Assembly: GCF_901447495.1 (NCBI RefSeq) | Contig: NZ_CABDWS010000003.1 | Coordinates: forward strand, 1 to 64,000 | From: Haloimpatiens lingqiaonensis | GTDB lineage: Bacteria; Bacillota; Clostridia; Clostridiales; Clostridiaceae | Length of the DNA: 64,000 nt | Direction: 5' to 3' | Part shown: positions 18,501-25,883 of the stretch, one piece after another | How the letters are laid out: the number at the start of each line of letters is the position of its first letter | Position numbering within the stretch: position 1 is the first letter of the stretch | Position numbers and translations under genes: made by a program | The notes under the pieces: model-generated | Seen by the model: the letters and a program-made list of their open reading frames with translations, nothing else | Told to the model about the DNA's origin: nothing | Database searches by the model: none

Positions 18501-19356
18501 TTAAACTGCTGAAGTTAACCTTTTTTATTTCTTTAACAAAACTATCCCAGTCTTTTTCTGATACATCTATTAAGTTATTCAATATAGATAAATCCTCATT
18601 GATATTTTCTTTGTATGGTTGTAGAGATTCTTCTTCCCCTATTATTTCTATGCATATATATAAATTTTTTTCCAGTGCTCTTATTTCCTCAGATATATAT
18701 TTTAGATAGCTTTTAATACCAGATAATGCTTTCAGATCTATATTATCTACATTAAATTTTTCTGCAGCTTCCATTAACCATTTTTCCTGCCAAGGAAAGG
18801 ATGTGGAAAAATTATATAAATCTAGCACCATATCTTGAAGATTTCTATCATCTCTGTCACCGCAATAAATCTGTACAAGATTTAAAAACTCCTCATTGTT
18901 TTCCATTTCATATTTTTTTTCAAATAAATCCTCCAAGGTTTCCTGTTTTAAAAGAACATTCTCTGTGGCATCACTAATCCTAAAATCAGGATTTAAGCCT
19001 ATAATATGGAAATTATTCCTTATTATATCTAAACAAAAGGAGTGCAAGGTAGTTATATTTGCCTTAGGTAAAAGAGTCAATTGCCTTTGAAGTTTTTGAG
19101 AATTAGGCTCTTTTTCTAATCTATCAATAATAGCTGCTGCTATTCTTTCCCTCATTTCTGATGCTGCTGCATTAGTAAAAGTTACTACTAAAAGTTTATC
19201 TATATCCACAGGATTATTTAAATCCGTAATTATATTTATTATTCTCTGAACTAATACCGCAGTTTTACCTGAGCCAGCTGCAGCTGCTACTAGGAGATTA
19301 CAGTTTCTTGTATAAATAGCCTGTTGTTGTTCTTTAGTCCATTTTACCCCTGCCAT
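15547..19356 (-). CDS. addA: AddA, helicase-nuclease subunit A
   Basis: 1269 residues. UvrD-type Walker A AAAAGSGKT is at about 24-32, followed by DEYQDTN (motif II), GDIKQSIYRFR (motif III) and SIHKSKGLEFPVV / VALTRAKEKL near the C-terminal helicase half. The C-terminal PD-(D/E)XK nuclease shows LLDYKTDYV and QIEYYAKAL. AddAB resects double-strand breaks for RecA loading. Start and addB stop share one base (TAATG), with GAGAGGGTG upstream. Confidence 0.97.
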   Translation of the reverse strand: MAGVKWTKEQQQAIYTRNCNLLVAAAAGSGKTAVLVQRIINIITDLNNPVDIDKLLVVTFTNAAASEMRERIAAAIIDRLEKEPNSQKLQRQLTLLPKANITTLHSFCLDIIRNNFHIIGLNPDFRISDATENVLLKQETLEDLFEKKYEMENNEEFLNLVQIYCGDRDDRNLQDMVLDLYNFSTSFPWQEKWLMEAAEKFNVDNIDLKALSGIKSYLKYISEEIRALEKNLYICIEIIGEEESLQPYKENINEDLSILNNLIDVSEKDWDSFVKEIKKVNFSSLKRCKKGADKVKQDNIKKLREEVKKGINSIKEEMSPFSYEDVLEDFKCLYPIIYSLCNLTIEFSEEFSRSKRERGLIDFNDFEHMCLKILTKDEDGEVVPSEVAKELQNKYEEILVDEYQDTNTIQEAIINIVSRRENPNVFMVGDIKQSIYRFRQAKPEIFLDKYNSYSEEEGNLYRKVLLYKNFRSRKEVIKGINFIFNQIMSESIGELEYDQKEELNLGADYKEESEDFKVGGPVELHLIENSVTENNNEREISEEVLEEGVEEDNPSNIQIEARMVAKRINELIDNKNEKFKVFHKDSGEYRDVTYRDIVVLLRSTQKWAPVFMEEFKEKGIPVYADTGTGYFQTIEIKTMLSLLQVIDNPIQDIPLLALMNSPIGGFTQEELIEIKINSKEDSYYEKMMDIVKDFKTTSTEISYSEEQLVEDIFEEQEKQIYICNDSSIKVDINLLNKIKEFLINMEMWREKSIHMPLDEFIWFLYKSTGYYGYVGAMPGGEQRQANLKMLFQRAKQYESTSYKGLFNFISFINRLKESSGDMGSAKIIGENENVVRIMSIHKSKGLEFPVVIVAGMGKKFNMMDINKRLLLHQELGFGPDCINLEKRIIYPSLMKGIIKKKIKIENLSEEMRVLYVALTRAKEKLIITGMVKDLEKAINKWHFSIEKDSIKLSAHHRANADNYLDWIVPCVMRHEQGEQLLIKGDIKNIKTLKNESNWRVKVWSRGQLLNVEETNLEEFKTTYEDDNSIKLEESIYDQVNKKLNYKYAYEESQEMPTVITVTELKRKFQEVLEEDYGSSTFIPKLVKKPLFLLDKKGLTPAEKGTAMHAVMQRISFDRVENYEDIESQINTMVQKEFITEEEGKSVNINKIIEFFNSPIGKRMQNAQRVYREVPFHMDIKSTEIYKELPKELYEQEKIMLQGIIDCYFEEDGNIILLDYKTDYVENIEEIKERYKVQIEYYAKALQSVTGRRVSEKYLYLFYNNSIVAI

Positions 19357-22300
19357 TAATTATCACCCTCTCTTGAAGCTTTTGTCCCTAACTCTTCATC
19401 TAATTTGTCCCATACTTCCTGATCTTTTAATTCCTTTAACACATTGTATTTATTGCTTTCTATAGAATTATCAAATTGACATATGGCTGAGAAAAGGCAG
19501 AATTTACAAGGTACGCTTTCCTTCTTTCTATAAGGTTTTATTCCTATTTCCCCATCTAACATCTCTTTACAAGTGTTAATTAAATTATTTCTTACATGTT
19601 CCCTAAGCTCTTCAAATTGTTCTCTAGTTGCTGTGGAAGATCTGCTGCTTAAGTTACCGTCCTTCTTGATTTCTGCTGGTATTATAAGAGAAATACCCTC
19701 CAAATCCCTGTCCATCTCTTTTACTATTTCAGTATTCTGTAATATTAATCCTTTCATTCTAAGTTCTTTCATAATAGCCTTTTCTATTTCTTCTTCTGTT
19801 AAATTTTTATTTCCCTTTATAATTGGATCTTGCAATTTAAAGTATAAAATTCCCGCTGGCAGTGATGGAAGTTCTTTTTCACTGTTACCTGCATTTATTA
19901 TTGCATCCAAATAGGTTATAAGCTGTATTTGAAGTCCATAATACACATCTGAAAGTTTAAAATCCTTATTGCCTGATTTATAATCTATAATTCTATAAAA
20001 TACTCCTTCATCTGCAATTAATTTATCAACCCTATCTATTCTTCCTATTAAGCTTACCTTTTGACCATCAGAAAGTGTTATTTCCATAGGTGGAAAATCC
20101 CCATCTTCTCCAAATACCATTTCATATCCTAAAGGCTCAAATCCACTTTTTTTCATGTGGTTTACTATAAGCCAAACCGCTCTAAGTAAAACTTTTTTAA
20201 GTCTTTCCATAAGATATCTATATCTAGCTGAACTATTTAAGATAGATCCAGAGGTTTCATTTACAATTTTATCTACAGAAATATTTATATTTTTTTCACA
20301 CCATTCTTTAGATAAATCCCCCCAATGCATTCCACTTTTCTCTACTTCTTCTGAAAAATCATCTATAACTTTATGCATAAATGTACCTATATCTGGAGAA
20401 CTAAGTTTAAATATCTTTCTTTCTTTAGCTTTTAGTCCATATTGAACATAATATGCAAAGGGACACTCTACATATCTTTCTAATCTAGACACAGAAAGTC
20501 TAATATTTTTACCGTACAATTTTTCCACACTGTCCTTATTTAATTTTTTCATTTGATTATCATATTTAAAACCTAAAATAACCCTTTTATAGTTTTCTCT
20601 CCAATGTTCATTATTTTTATACCAAAGATGCACCTGCTTCCAAACAGGATCTGCAGTATTTAAGCTGCTATCTTTCCTCATAAGAGTTATTAATTTATTA
20701 AAAGTAGGCACTGGTCTATATATGTTTTCTATGCTGTTTTCTCTTTCTTCTGTTTCCTCTCCTTCTTCTATTTTTGAATAAATTCTTTTTAGTCTAGATA
20801 TTATCATGGATGGTCTCAAGGCTTTGCCTTCATGATCTGCAACAGAATAACTTATTCTTAAATAATCTGATGCTATAGTCAAAGATGAATATATTAAAAA
20901 TTGTTCTTCCAAAGCTTTTGTTTTGGTATCACTAGCTAGCTCTATACCTGAATTTCTTAATGCAATTCTATCTAAATCCGTAAATACACCCTCTTCCCAG
21001 TTACCTCTAGGAAATACTCCATCATTTACGCCTATTATATACAAAGCTTTTATATTATGACTTTTGATTCTATCTACGCTGCTTATCAAAACCTGATCCA
21101 AAGCTGGTGGAATGAGTCCCATTTTGTTTTGATTAAACCCTATGGTTATAATGTCCACAAATTCTTCTAAAGATAATTCTTCTTCCCCTACTACTTCTAC
21201 CACTTCATCTAAAAGTTCCATTACTAAATTCCATATACTGCTATATTCCCTGCTTAATTGTTGATTACCTTCTTTTTTGAACTTCTCTACCCAGCTCTCT
21301 ATTTTCTCAGGAACTCCTATATTGCATAAAAATTCAAAAGCAGCAGTGCATATATGAACCCCTTTATGTTTTCCGTGAATGTTTTTCCAAAATTCATAAA
21401 GTGGTTTAGATACTTTATATCTTATTTCATTAATCCTTTCTAAAACCTTTTCCTTTTCCTCATCATCTACTTCTTTCTCAAAATTATAATTTATAAAATT
21501 ATCCCATTTTTTATCTCCAGTCCATTTAGTCTTTCCCTTTATTCCACAAGCTAAAACATAATTTTCAAGTAAAAATATCTCTTCTTCATCTATATCCAAT
21601 AATCCTGTTTTTAAATATCTAAACATAGATTGATAAGACCAATTTTTTGTAAATATTTCTATAGATGCTTTTATTAATACTATTAAAGGATTGTCGTCAA
21701 TTTCTTTCCTCTTATCTATAAAATTAGGTATCTCATACTCTGAAAAAATAGCTTTTACAGTATTCTCATAAATGGACAGATCTCTACTGACCACCGCTAT
21801 GTCCTTAAATCTAAATCCTCTATCTCTACAAAGTCTAACTATGTCTTTGGCCACTTGCTCCACTTCACTATATAAATTGCTACCTCTTAATATTTTTATA
21901 TCCCTTGTGTCATTCTTGTAAACTTCACAGTTATAGTTAAAAAAGTTACTCTCTAAATAGGAAATCTCCCTACTATTTTTAAATCTTGGATAAGGCTTTT
22001 TCCAAAGTTCTACTGGTTTATCTAAGGCTATATTGTTATTCATAGCTATTTCTATAAGTCTTTTTTCTGTTTTTTCTACTAAATTAAATACTCCTCCATC
22101 CATGCCCTTATCTTTACTGGTGTTCATGCATAAGGTTATATTTACCCTCTTAGCTAGTTTTAAAATTTTTTCCATTATTCTATATTGCTGCGGTGTAAAA
22201 TAGTTAAATTCATCTATCCATATTTCACTATTTTTAATAGGGCTATAATCATCTATTTTATTATAGAGTATTGTAAGATAATCTTCTGGGTCTATATATC

Positions 22301-22817
22301 CTTTATTTATTAAGCTTTCAAATTTGCTATATATAATTCCTATATCCCTTGTTTTTTTCCTTAAAAATTCATCCCCTTCTATGGAATTTGCAGTTTCCAT
22401 AAGTACCTCTGGAGTTACATTATAATTTTTAAACTCTGTTATTAAATCTGCAATTACTGCTGCAAATCCCTGCTGTTTAGCCGCAGTATTAAATACCTGT
22501 AATTCTTCTTTCATATCCATCATAATCTTGTATATAAGCATACATTTACCGGAGTCATCCATGTTTTTATGAATTAATCCGCCTACTTCATTAAATACTC
22601 TATGGGCAAGTCTTTTAAAGCTCAAAACTTCAACATTTAAAATACCGGTAGCACCTACCTTTTGGATTAAATTCTTTTCTGCTTGAAAAGAAAATTGCTC
22701 TGGTACTAATAATATTATTTTATTATCATTTCCTTTATCTAAAGCTTTTTTTATACTTTCCGTGCAAAAGTAACTTTTTCCACTACCACTTCTACCATAT
22801 ATAAATTTTAAACTCAT
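19356..22817 (-). CDS. addB: AddB, helicase-nuclease subunit B
   Basis: 1153 residues from the ATG at 22817 (MSLKFIYGRSGSGKS); an in-frame ATG at 22850 has a ribosome site only two bases away and seems unused. Walker A GRSGSGKS is at the N-terminus. The C-terminal nuclease has IIDYKSGNKD and GLQIQLITYLDA, and the Fe-S cluster ligands are ECPFAYYV plus CKFCLFSAIC near residue 1100. It scans for Chi and cuts the 5' strand with AddA. First gene of the five-gene cluster. Confidence 0.96.
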   Translation of the reverse strand: MSLKFIYGRSGSGKSYFCTESIKKALDKGNDNKIILLVPEQFSFQAEKNLIQKVGATGILNVEVLSFKRLAHRVFNEVGGLIHKNMDDSGKCMLIYKIMMDMKEELQVFNTAAKQQGFAAVIADLITEFKNYNVTPEVLMETANSIEGDEFLRKKTRDIGIIYSKFESLINKGYIDPEDYLTILYNKIDDYSPIKNSEIWIDEFNYFTPQQYRIMEKILKLAKRVNITLCMNTSKDKGMDGGVFNLVEKTEKRLIEIAMNNNIALDKPVELWKKPYPRFKNSREISYLESNFFNYNCEVYKNDTRDIKILRGSNLYSEVEQVAKDIVRLCRDRGFRFKDIAVVSRDLSIYENTVKAIFSEYEIPNFIDKRKEIDDNPLIVLIKASIEIFTKNWSYQSMFRYLKTGLLDIDEEEIFLLENYVLACGIKGKTKWTGDKKWDNFINYNFEKEVDDEEKEKVLERINEIRYKVSKPLYEFWKNIHGKHKGVHICTAAFEFLCNIGVPEKIESWVEKFKKEGNQQLSREYSSIWNLVMELLDEVVEVVGEEELSLEEFVDIITIGFNQNKMGLIPPALDQVLISSVDRIKSHNIKALYIIGVNDGVFPRGNWEEGVFTDLDRIALRNSGIELASDTKTKALEEQFLIYSSLTIASDYLRISYSVADHEGKALRPSMIISRLKRIYSKIEEGEETEERENSIENIYRPVPTFNKLITLMRKDSSLNTADPVWKQVHLWYKNNEHWRENYKRVILGFKYDNQMKKLNKDSVEKLYGKNIRLSVSRLERYVECPFAYYVQYGLKAKERKIFKLSSPDIGTFMHKVIDDFSEEVEKSGMHWGDLSKEWCEKNINISVDKIVNETSGSILNSSARYRYLMERLKKVLLRAVWLIVNHMKKSGFEPLGYEMVFGEDGDFPPMEITLSDGQKVSLIGRIDRVDKLIADEGVFYRIIDYKSGNKDFKLSDVYYGLQIQLITYLDAIINAGNSEKELPSLPAGILYFKLQDPIIKGNKNLTEEEIEKAIMKELRMKGLILQNTEIVKEMDRDLEGISLIIPAEIKKDGNLSSRSSTATREQFEELREHVRNNLINTCKEMLDGEIGIKPYRKKESVPCKFCLFSAICQFDNSIESNKYNVLKELKDQEVWDKLDEELGTKASREGDN

Positions 22818-22876
22818 ATCTTCACCATCCACATTTTTTATATATTCCATTTTCCTTGCTTATTTCATTTAATACT

Positions 22877-22885
22877 ATTATATCA
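22877..22885 (-). promoter_or_regulatory. Extended -10 promoter for addB
   Basis: TGATATAAT on the minus strand is a perfect TGnTATAAT, about 55 bases before the chosen addB start. The -35 region (TGTTTA) is weak, as usual with extended -10 elements. Confidence 0.55.
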
Positions 22886-22914
22886 AATTTCCATTATATA
22901 AACAGAGCTCTAAC

Positions 22915-23019
22915 CTTCAGATGGAGTTTTCACTCCATCTGAAGCTAAGAGATCGTTATCCAGGGACGTAGCTGCCGTTATCTCCCACTTTGTTAGAAGT
23001 GGGAGTGTTACGGCAGCTA
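22915..23019. repeat. Double hairpin element between addB and the brnQ terminator
   Basis: Hairpin one: CTTCAGATGGAGT (22915-22927) with ACTCCATCTGAAG (22932-22944), 13 pairs and a 4-base loop. Hairpin two: TAGCTGCCGT (22969-22978) with ACGGCAGCTA (23010-23019), enclosing CTCCCACTT (22982-22990) with AAGTGGGAG (22997-23005). No T-run follows. The second hairpin resembles the stem-loop at 5152-5215. Candidate structured RNA or mobile-element end. The rest of 22886-23066 holds no gene. Confidence 0.75.
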
Positions 23020-23066
23020 GTCATCGGATAAATTATATAATCACATAATGCAAATTTCTTTCCCAG

Positions 23067-23109
23067 TAAAAAAAGTCTACCATGGTATTATTTCACCACA
23101 GCAGACTTT
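23067..23109 (-). terminator. Terminator of the brnQ operon
   Basis: Read on the minus strand, AAAGTCT and AGACTTT close a stem that also pairs TGGT with ACCA, and it runs into TTTTTTTAC. Placed 90 bases downstream of the small membrane protein gene. Confidence 0.75.
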
Positions 23110-23197
23110 CTATTACCTAAATATTAATCCTCAACACCTTCCTATTTGCTAAAATGCACCAAGTACTTAGTATCTAAATATAATACTAAATTAAGAA

Positions 23198-23461
23198 TTA
23201 CGGTATAGAAACACTTCCATTATACATATCCATACCCACTCCTAATAATCCTCCAATTAATATAAGTGTAAAGATAATTATCATTATTACTCTGTCATAT
23301 TCCTTCATTTTTATATCTAATATAACAGCCCTTAAAAGTGCTATTAAAATAACTCCTACAAATATAGTTACATAACAAAACATTCCGAACTTATCTATAT
23401 ACCATCTTATCATATATTTAAAGACTATAAATCTAGGAGCCAAACAATCCCAAGTATACAT
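23198..23461 (-). CDS. Small two-helix membrane protein downstream of brnQ
   Basis: 87 residues with a GGGGA ribosome site. Two hydrophobic segments are clear (about 29-48 and 58-78), with a basic connecting loop KMKEYDR. No known domain recognised. It follows brnQ by 19 bases and shares its terminator, so it is probably co-expressed with the branched-chain amino acid carrier; any functional link is unproven. Confidence 0.6.
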   Translation of the reverse strand: MYTWDCLAPRFIVFKYMIRWYIDKFGMFCYVTIFVGVILIALLRAVILDIKMKEYDRVIMIIIFTLILIGGLLGVGMDMYNGSVSIP

Positions 23462-23480
23462 ATTTTATTCCCCACTTTAA

Positions 23481-24776
23481 TTATTCTTCCACTAACCCCT
23501 CTTCTTTCTTTTTAATTAAGCTGAACAGCACTCCTCCAATTATAGATGGAACTATCCAAGCAAAACCTTGATTTGATAATGGAATTATATTCATAAATCT
23601 GCCTATAAAGGATGTATTAAATCCTAATGCAGACATTGCATCAAATAAACTTACAAATAAAGCTCCATAAACAGCTCCAATATATGCACCTTTATTATGT
23701 ATTAAGTTATCAAACATATTCATTATTATTAAAACTATAGTTATTGGATATACTGCCACAAGTACAGGCATTGATAATCTAACTATTTTTTCTACCCCTA
23801 CATTAGCTAACACAGCACTTATAACAGTAGTTATTATAACTATTTTTTCGTAACTAACTTTACCTTTTGTAAGTTCATTAAAATAGTTTCCTGTAGTAGC
23901 TGTAAGTCCTATGGATGTGGTTAAACATGCTAATGTAACACATATAGCTAGTGCTATTGAACCAAACCCACCTAATGTTCTCTCAGCAATATTCATAACT
24001 AATTGAGTTTTAGTTATATCCTGTGGGAAAACTGTATTTCCTGTAGCACCAAGGTATAATAAGCCTCCATATACAAAAGCCAAACCTACTGCAGCTATTA
24101 AAGATGCTCTAAAAGCTAACTTCATTTGAACCTTTTGCTCCTTATATCCCTTATCTATAAGGCTTTTCAAAACTATACTAGCCATAAGTATAGACCCCAT
24201 AGCGTCCATAGTTTGATATCCGCCTACAAATCCACTAGAAAAAGCATTTTTCAAAACCGGAGTTCCAGGTACTGCCATAGGAGACGTTACTCCTTTAAAT
24301 ATTATAATTGCTAATACTGCCAATAACGCTGGTGTTAATATTTTACCAATCTTATCTACTATCTGTGATGGTTTTATAACAAAGAATAAAGTTACTGAAA
24401 AGTAAATTATAGAAAATATAATAGAATTTACTCCTGAGAAAATTGGTTTTATACCCATTTCAAAGGTTGTGGCACCGGTTCTTGGAATAGCTAGAAAAGG
24501 TCCAATGCAAAGAACTATTATAGTTCCTAGTATTTTACTAAAGGTTGGACTTACTTTACTGCAAAGTTTATCAATACTACCTCCAGCCCTAGATACAGCC
24601 ATTATTCCTAAAAGCGGCATTCCTATTCCTGTTAAGAAAAATCCTATAGCAGATAATATCCATTTGGATCCAGATTGCATACCTAACTCTGGTGGAAATA
24701 TTAAATTTCCCGCTCCAAAGAACATTGCAAACAGGGCTAGCCCTACTACCAAAGCGTCCTTATTTTTTTTACTCAT
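23481..24776 (-). CDS. brnQ: Branched-chain amino acid carrier BrnQ
   Basis: 431 residues. The N-terminus VVGLALFAMFFGAGNLIFPPELG is the family signature of the LIVCS cation symporters, and about twelve hydrophobic segments follow to the end. It imports leucine, isoleucine and valine with a cation. The start has GGGGGTG upstream. A CodY-like box lies about 75 bases before the start, which would tie uptake to branched-chain amino acid and GTP levels, as known for brnQ in other Firmicutes. Confidence 0.94.
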   Translation of the reverse strand: MSKKNKDALVVGLALFAMFFGAGNLIFPPELGMQSGSKWILSAIGFFLTGIGMPLLGIMAVSRAGGSIDKLCSKVSPTFSKILGTIIVLCIGPFLAIPRTGATTFEMGIKPIFSGVNSIIFSIIYFSVTLFFVIKPSQIVDKIGKILTPALLAVLAIIIFKGVTSPMAVPGTPVLKNAFSSGFVGGYQTMDAMGSILMASIVLKSLIDKGYKEQKVQMKLAFRASLIAAVGLAFVYGGLLYLGATGNTVFPQDITKTQLVMNIAERTLGGFGSIALAICVTLACLTTSIGLTATTGNYFNELTKGKVSYEKIVIITTVISAVLANVGVEKIVRLSMPVLVAVYPITIVLIIMNMFDNLIHNKGAYIGAVYGALFVSLFDAMSALGFNTSFIGRFMNIIPLSNQGFAWIVPSIIGGVLFSLIKKKEEGLVEE

Positions 24777-24848
24777 GATAAATACACCCCCAAAGATAAT
24801 AAACTTTCAGGCATTGAATTAACCTGTTAATTTTTTATCCATTTTTAA

Positions 24849-24863
24849 AATTTTCTGTATATT
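24849..24863 (-). promoter_or_regulatory. CodY-like box upstream of brnQ
   Basis: AATTTTCTGTATATT matches the CodY consensus AATTTTCWGAAAATT at 13 of 15 positions. Location upstream of a typical CodY target supports it. The rest of 24777-25198 is A+T-rich with no gene; a TATAAT near 25137 may belong to the next gene. Confidence 0.6.
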
Positions 24864-25198
24864 AGTTACTTAAGTTTTTCACATTCAATCAATGAATAAC
24901 ACTGTCTTTAAAGAAGTTATATTATATTTATACCAAAATATATGAATTTATTCAAGTTGTTTCTTTCAATTTTTACAAAATATATTTGGTAAATATGTTA
25001 ATCTTAAATAATTCAATTTTCACAATTATAAAATAGAAATTCAAAAATAATGTAGCGCTTAAAATCCATGTACCAAAGTTAAATAAATAACTTATAATTA
25101 TTTTAAAACTCAGCTACTATTTTTTCGCTTATTAGTGTATAATGTATGCTAGATTCAATTTGTTTTCTATACCATTTCATATATTGGGAGGGAACTTT

Positions 25199-25666
25199 AT
25201 GGAATTATCTGAACCTAAAATAGTGGAATTAGATACTTTTAAAATAATAGGAACTAAATATTTTGGTAAAAACCAACACGATGAATTAAAAAAACTTTGG
25301 AATAGCTTTTATCCTAGAATGGAAGAAATTAAAAATAGAATAGATGAACAAAAGAGCTACGGTATATGCAAATTGTTTCCAGGCAGCTCTAAATTTTCTT
25401 ATATATCTTCTGTAAAGGTTGCTAATTCTGAAGAAGTTCCTGAAAATATGATTTGCAAGATAATACCTTTTTCTAAATACGCCATATTTACTCACAAAGG
25501 ATCTCTTAACAGTTTAGGACAAACTTACGAATATATATATGGTATATGGCTACCAAATTCATCTTATGAACATTCTACATTACCTGATATAGAAGAATAT
25601 GATAATGCTTATTGTGACCCTAACCTGGATGAATATGTCATTAATATATACATACCTATTAAATAA
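25199..25666 (+). CDS. GyrI-like / AraC effector-binding domain protein
   Basis: 155 residues from the ATG at 25199, which follows GGGAGGG; an upstream ATG at 25142 lacks a site. PKIVELDTFKIIGTKYFGKN at the start, the central YGICKLFPG and the closing DEYVINIYIPIK are typical of the GyrI-like small-molecule-binding (SHS2) fold. There is no DNA-binding domain, so it is a stand-alone member that may bind or hydrolyse a small ligand. Monocistronic, with a terminator 130 bases downstream. Confidence 0.75.
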   Translation: MELSEPKIVELDTFKIIGTKYFGKNQHDELKKLWNSFYPRMEEIKNRIDEQKSYGICKLFPGSSKFSYISSVKVANSEEVPENMICKIIPFSKYAIFTHKGSLNSLGQTYEYIYGIWLPNSSYEHSTLPDIEEYDNAYCDPNLDEYVINIYIPIK

Positions 25667-25679
25667 GTATACCAAAATT

Positions 25680-25749
25680 CCAACTTTCGCAGTGATAAAA
25701 TAAGACTTTCCAATATAAAATTTAAATTTTATATGCAAAAGTTCATTTA
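25680..25749. repeat. Short intergenic element with inverted ends
   Basis: Begins CCAACTTTCGCAGTGATAAA and ends TTTTATATGCAAAAGTTCA; the ends are imperfect inverted repeats (AACTTTYGCA). It is the shortest copy of a family also at 34869-35070 and partly at 60549 onward. It holds no gene. Confidence 0.6.
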
Positions 25750-25794
25750 AACTAAAAAAGTTTATGTCATAAAATATATAAGATTACTATATAA

Positions 25795-25837
25795 AAAAAC
25801 CATGTATAAAATAAATCTATTTATATGCATGGTTTTT
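25795..25837. terminator. Bidirectional terminator between GyrI-like gene and helicase
   Basis: AAAAACCATG (25795-25804) pairs with CATGGTTTTT (25828-25837), with an inner TATAAA/TTTATA stem. A/T runs flank both sides, suitable for the converging genes. Confidence 0.8.
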
Positions 25838-25883
25838 ATTTATGAAAATTTATATATTTCTTTTGCCAAAGTCATAATTTTAT

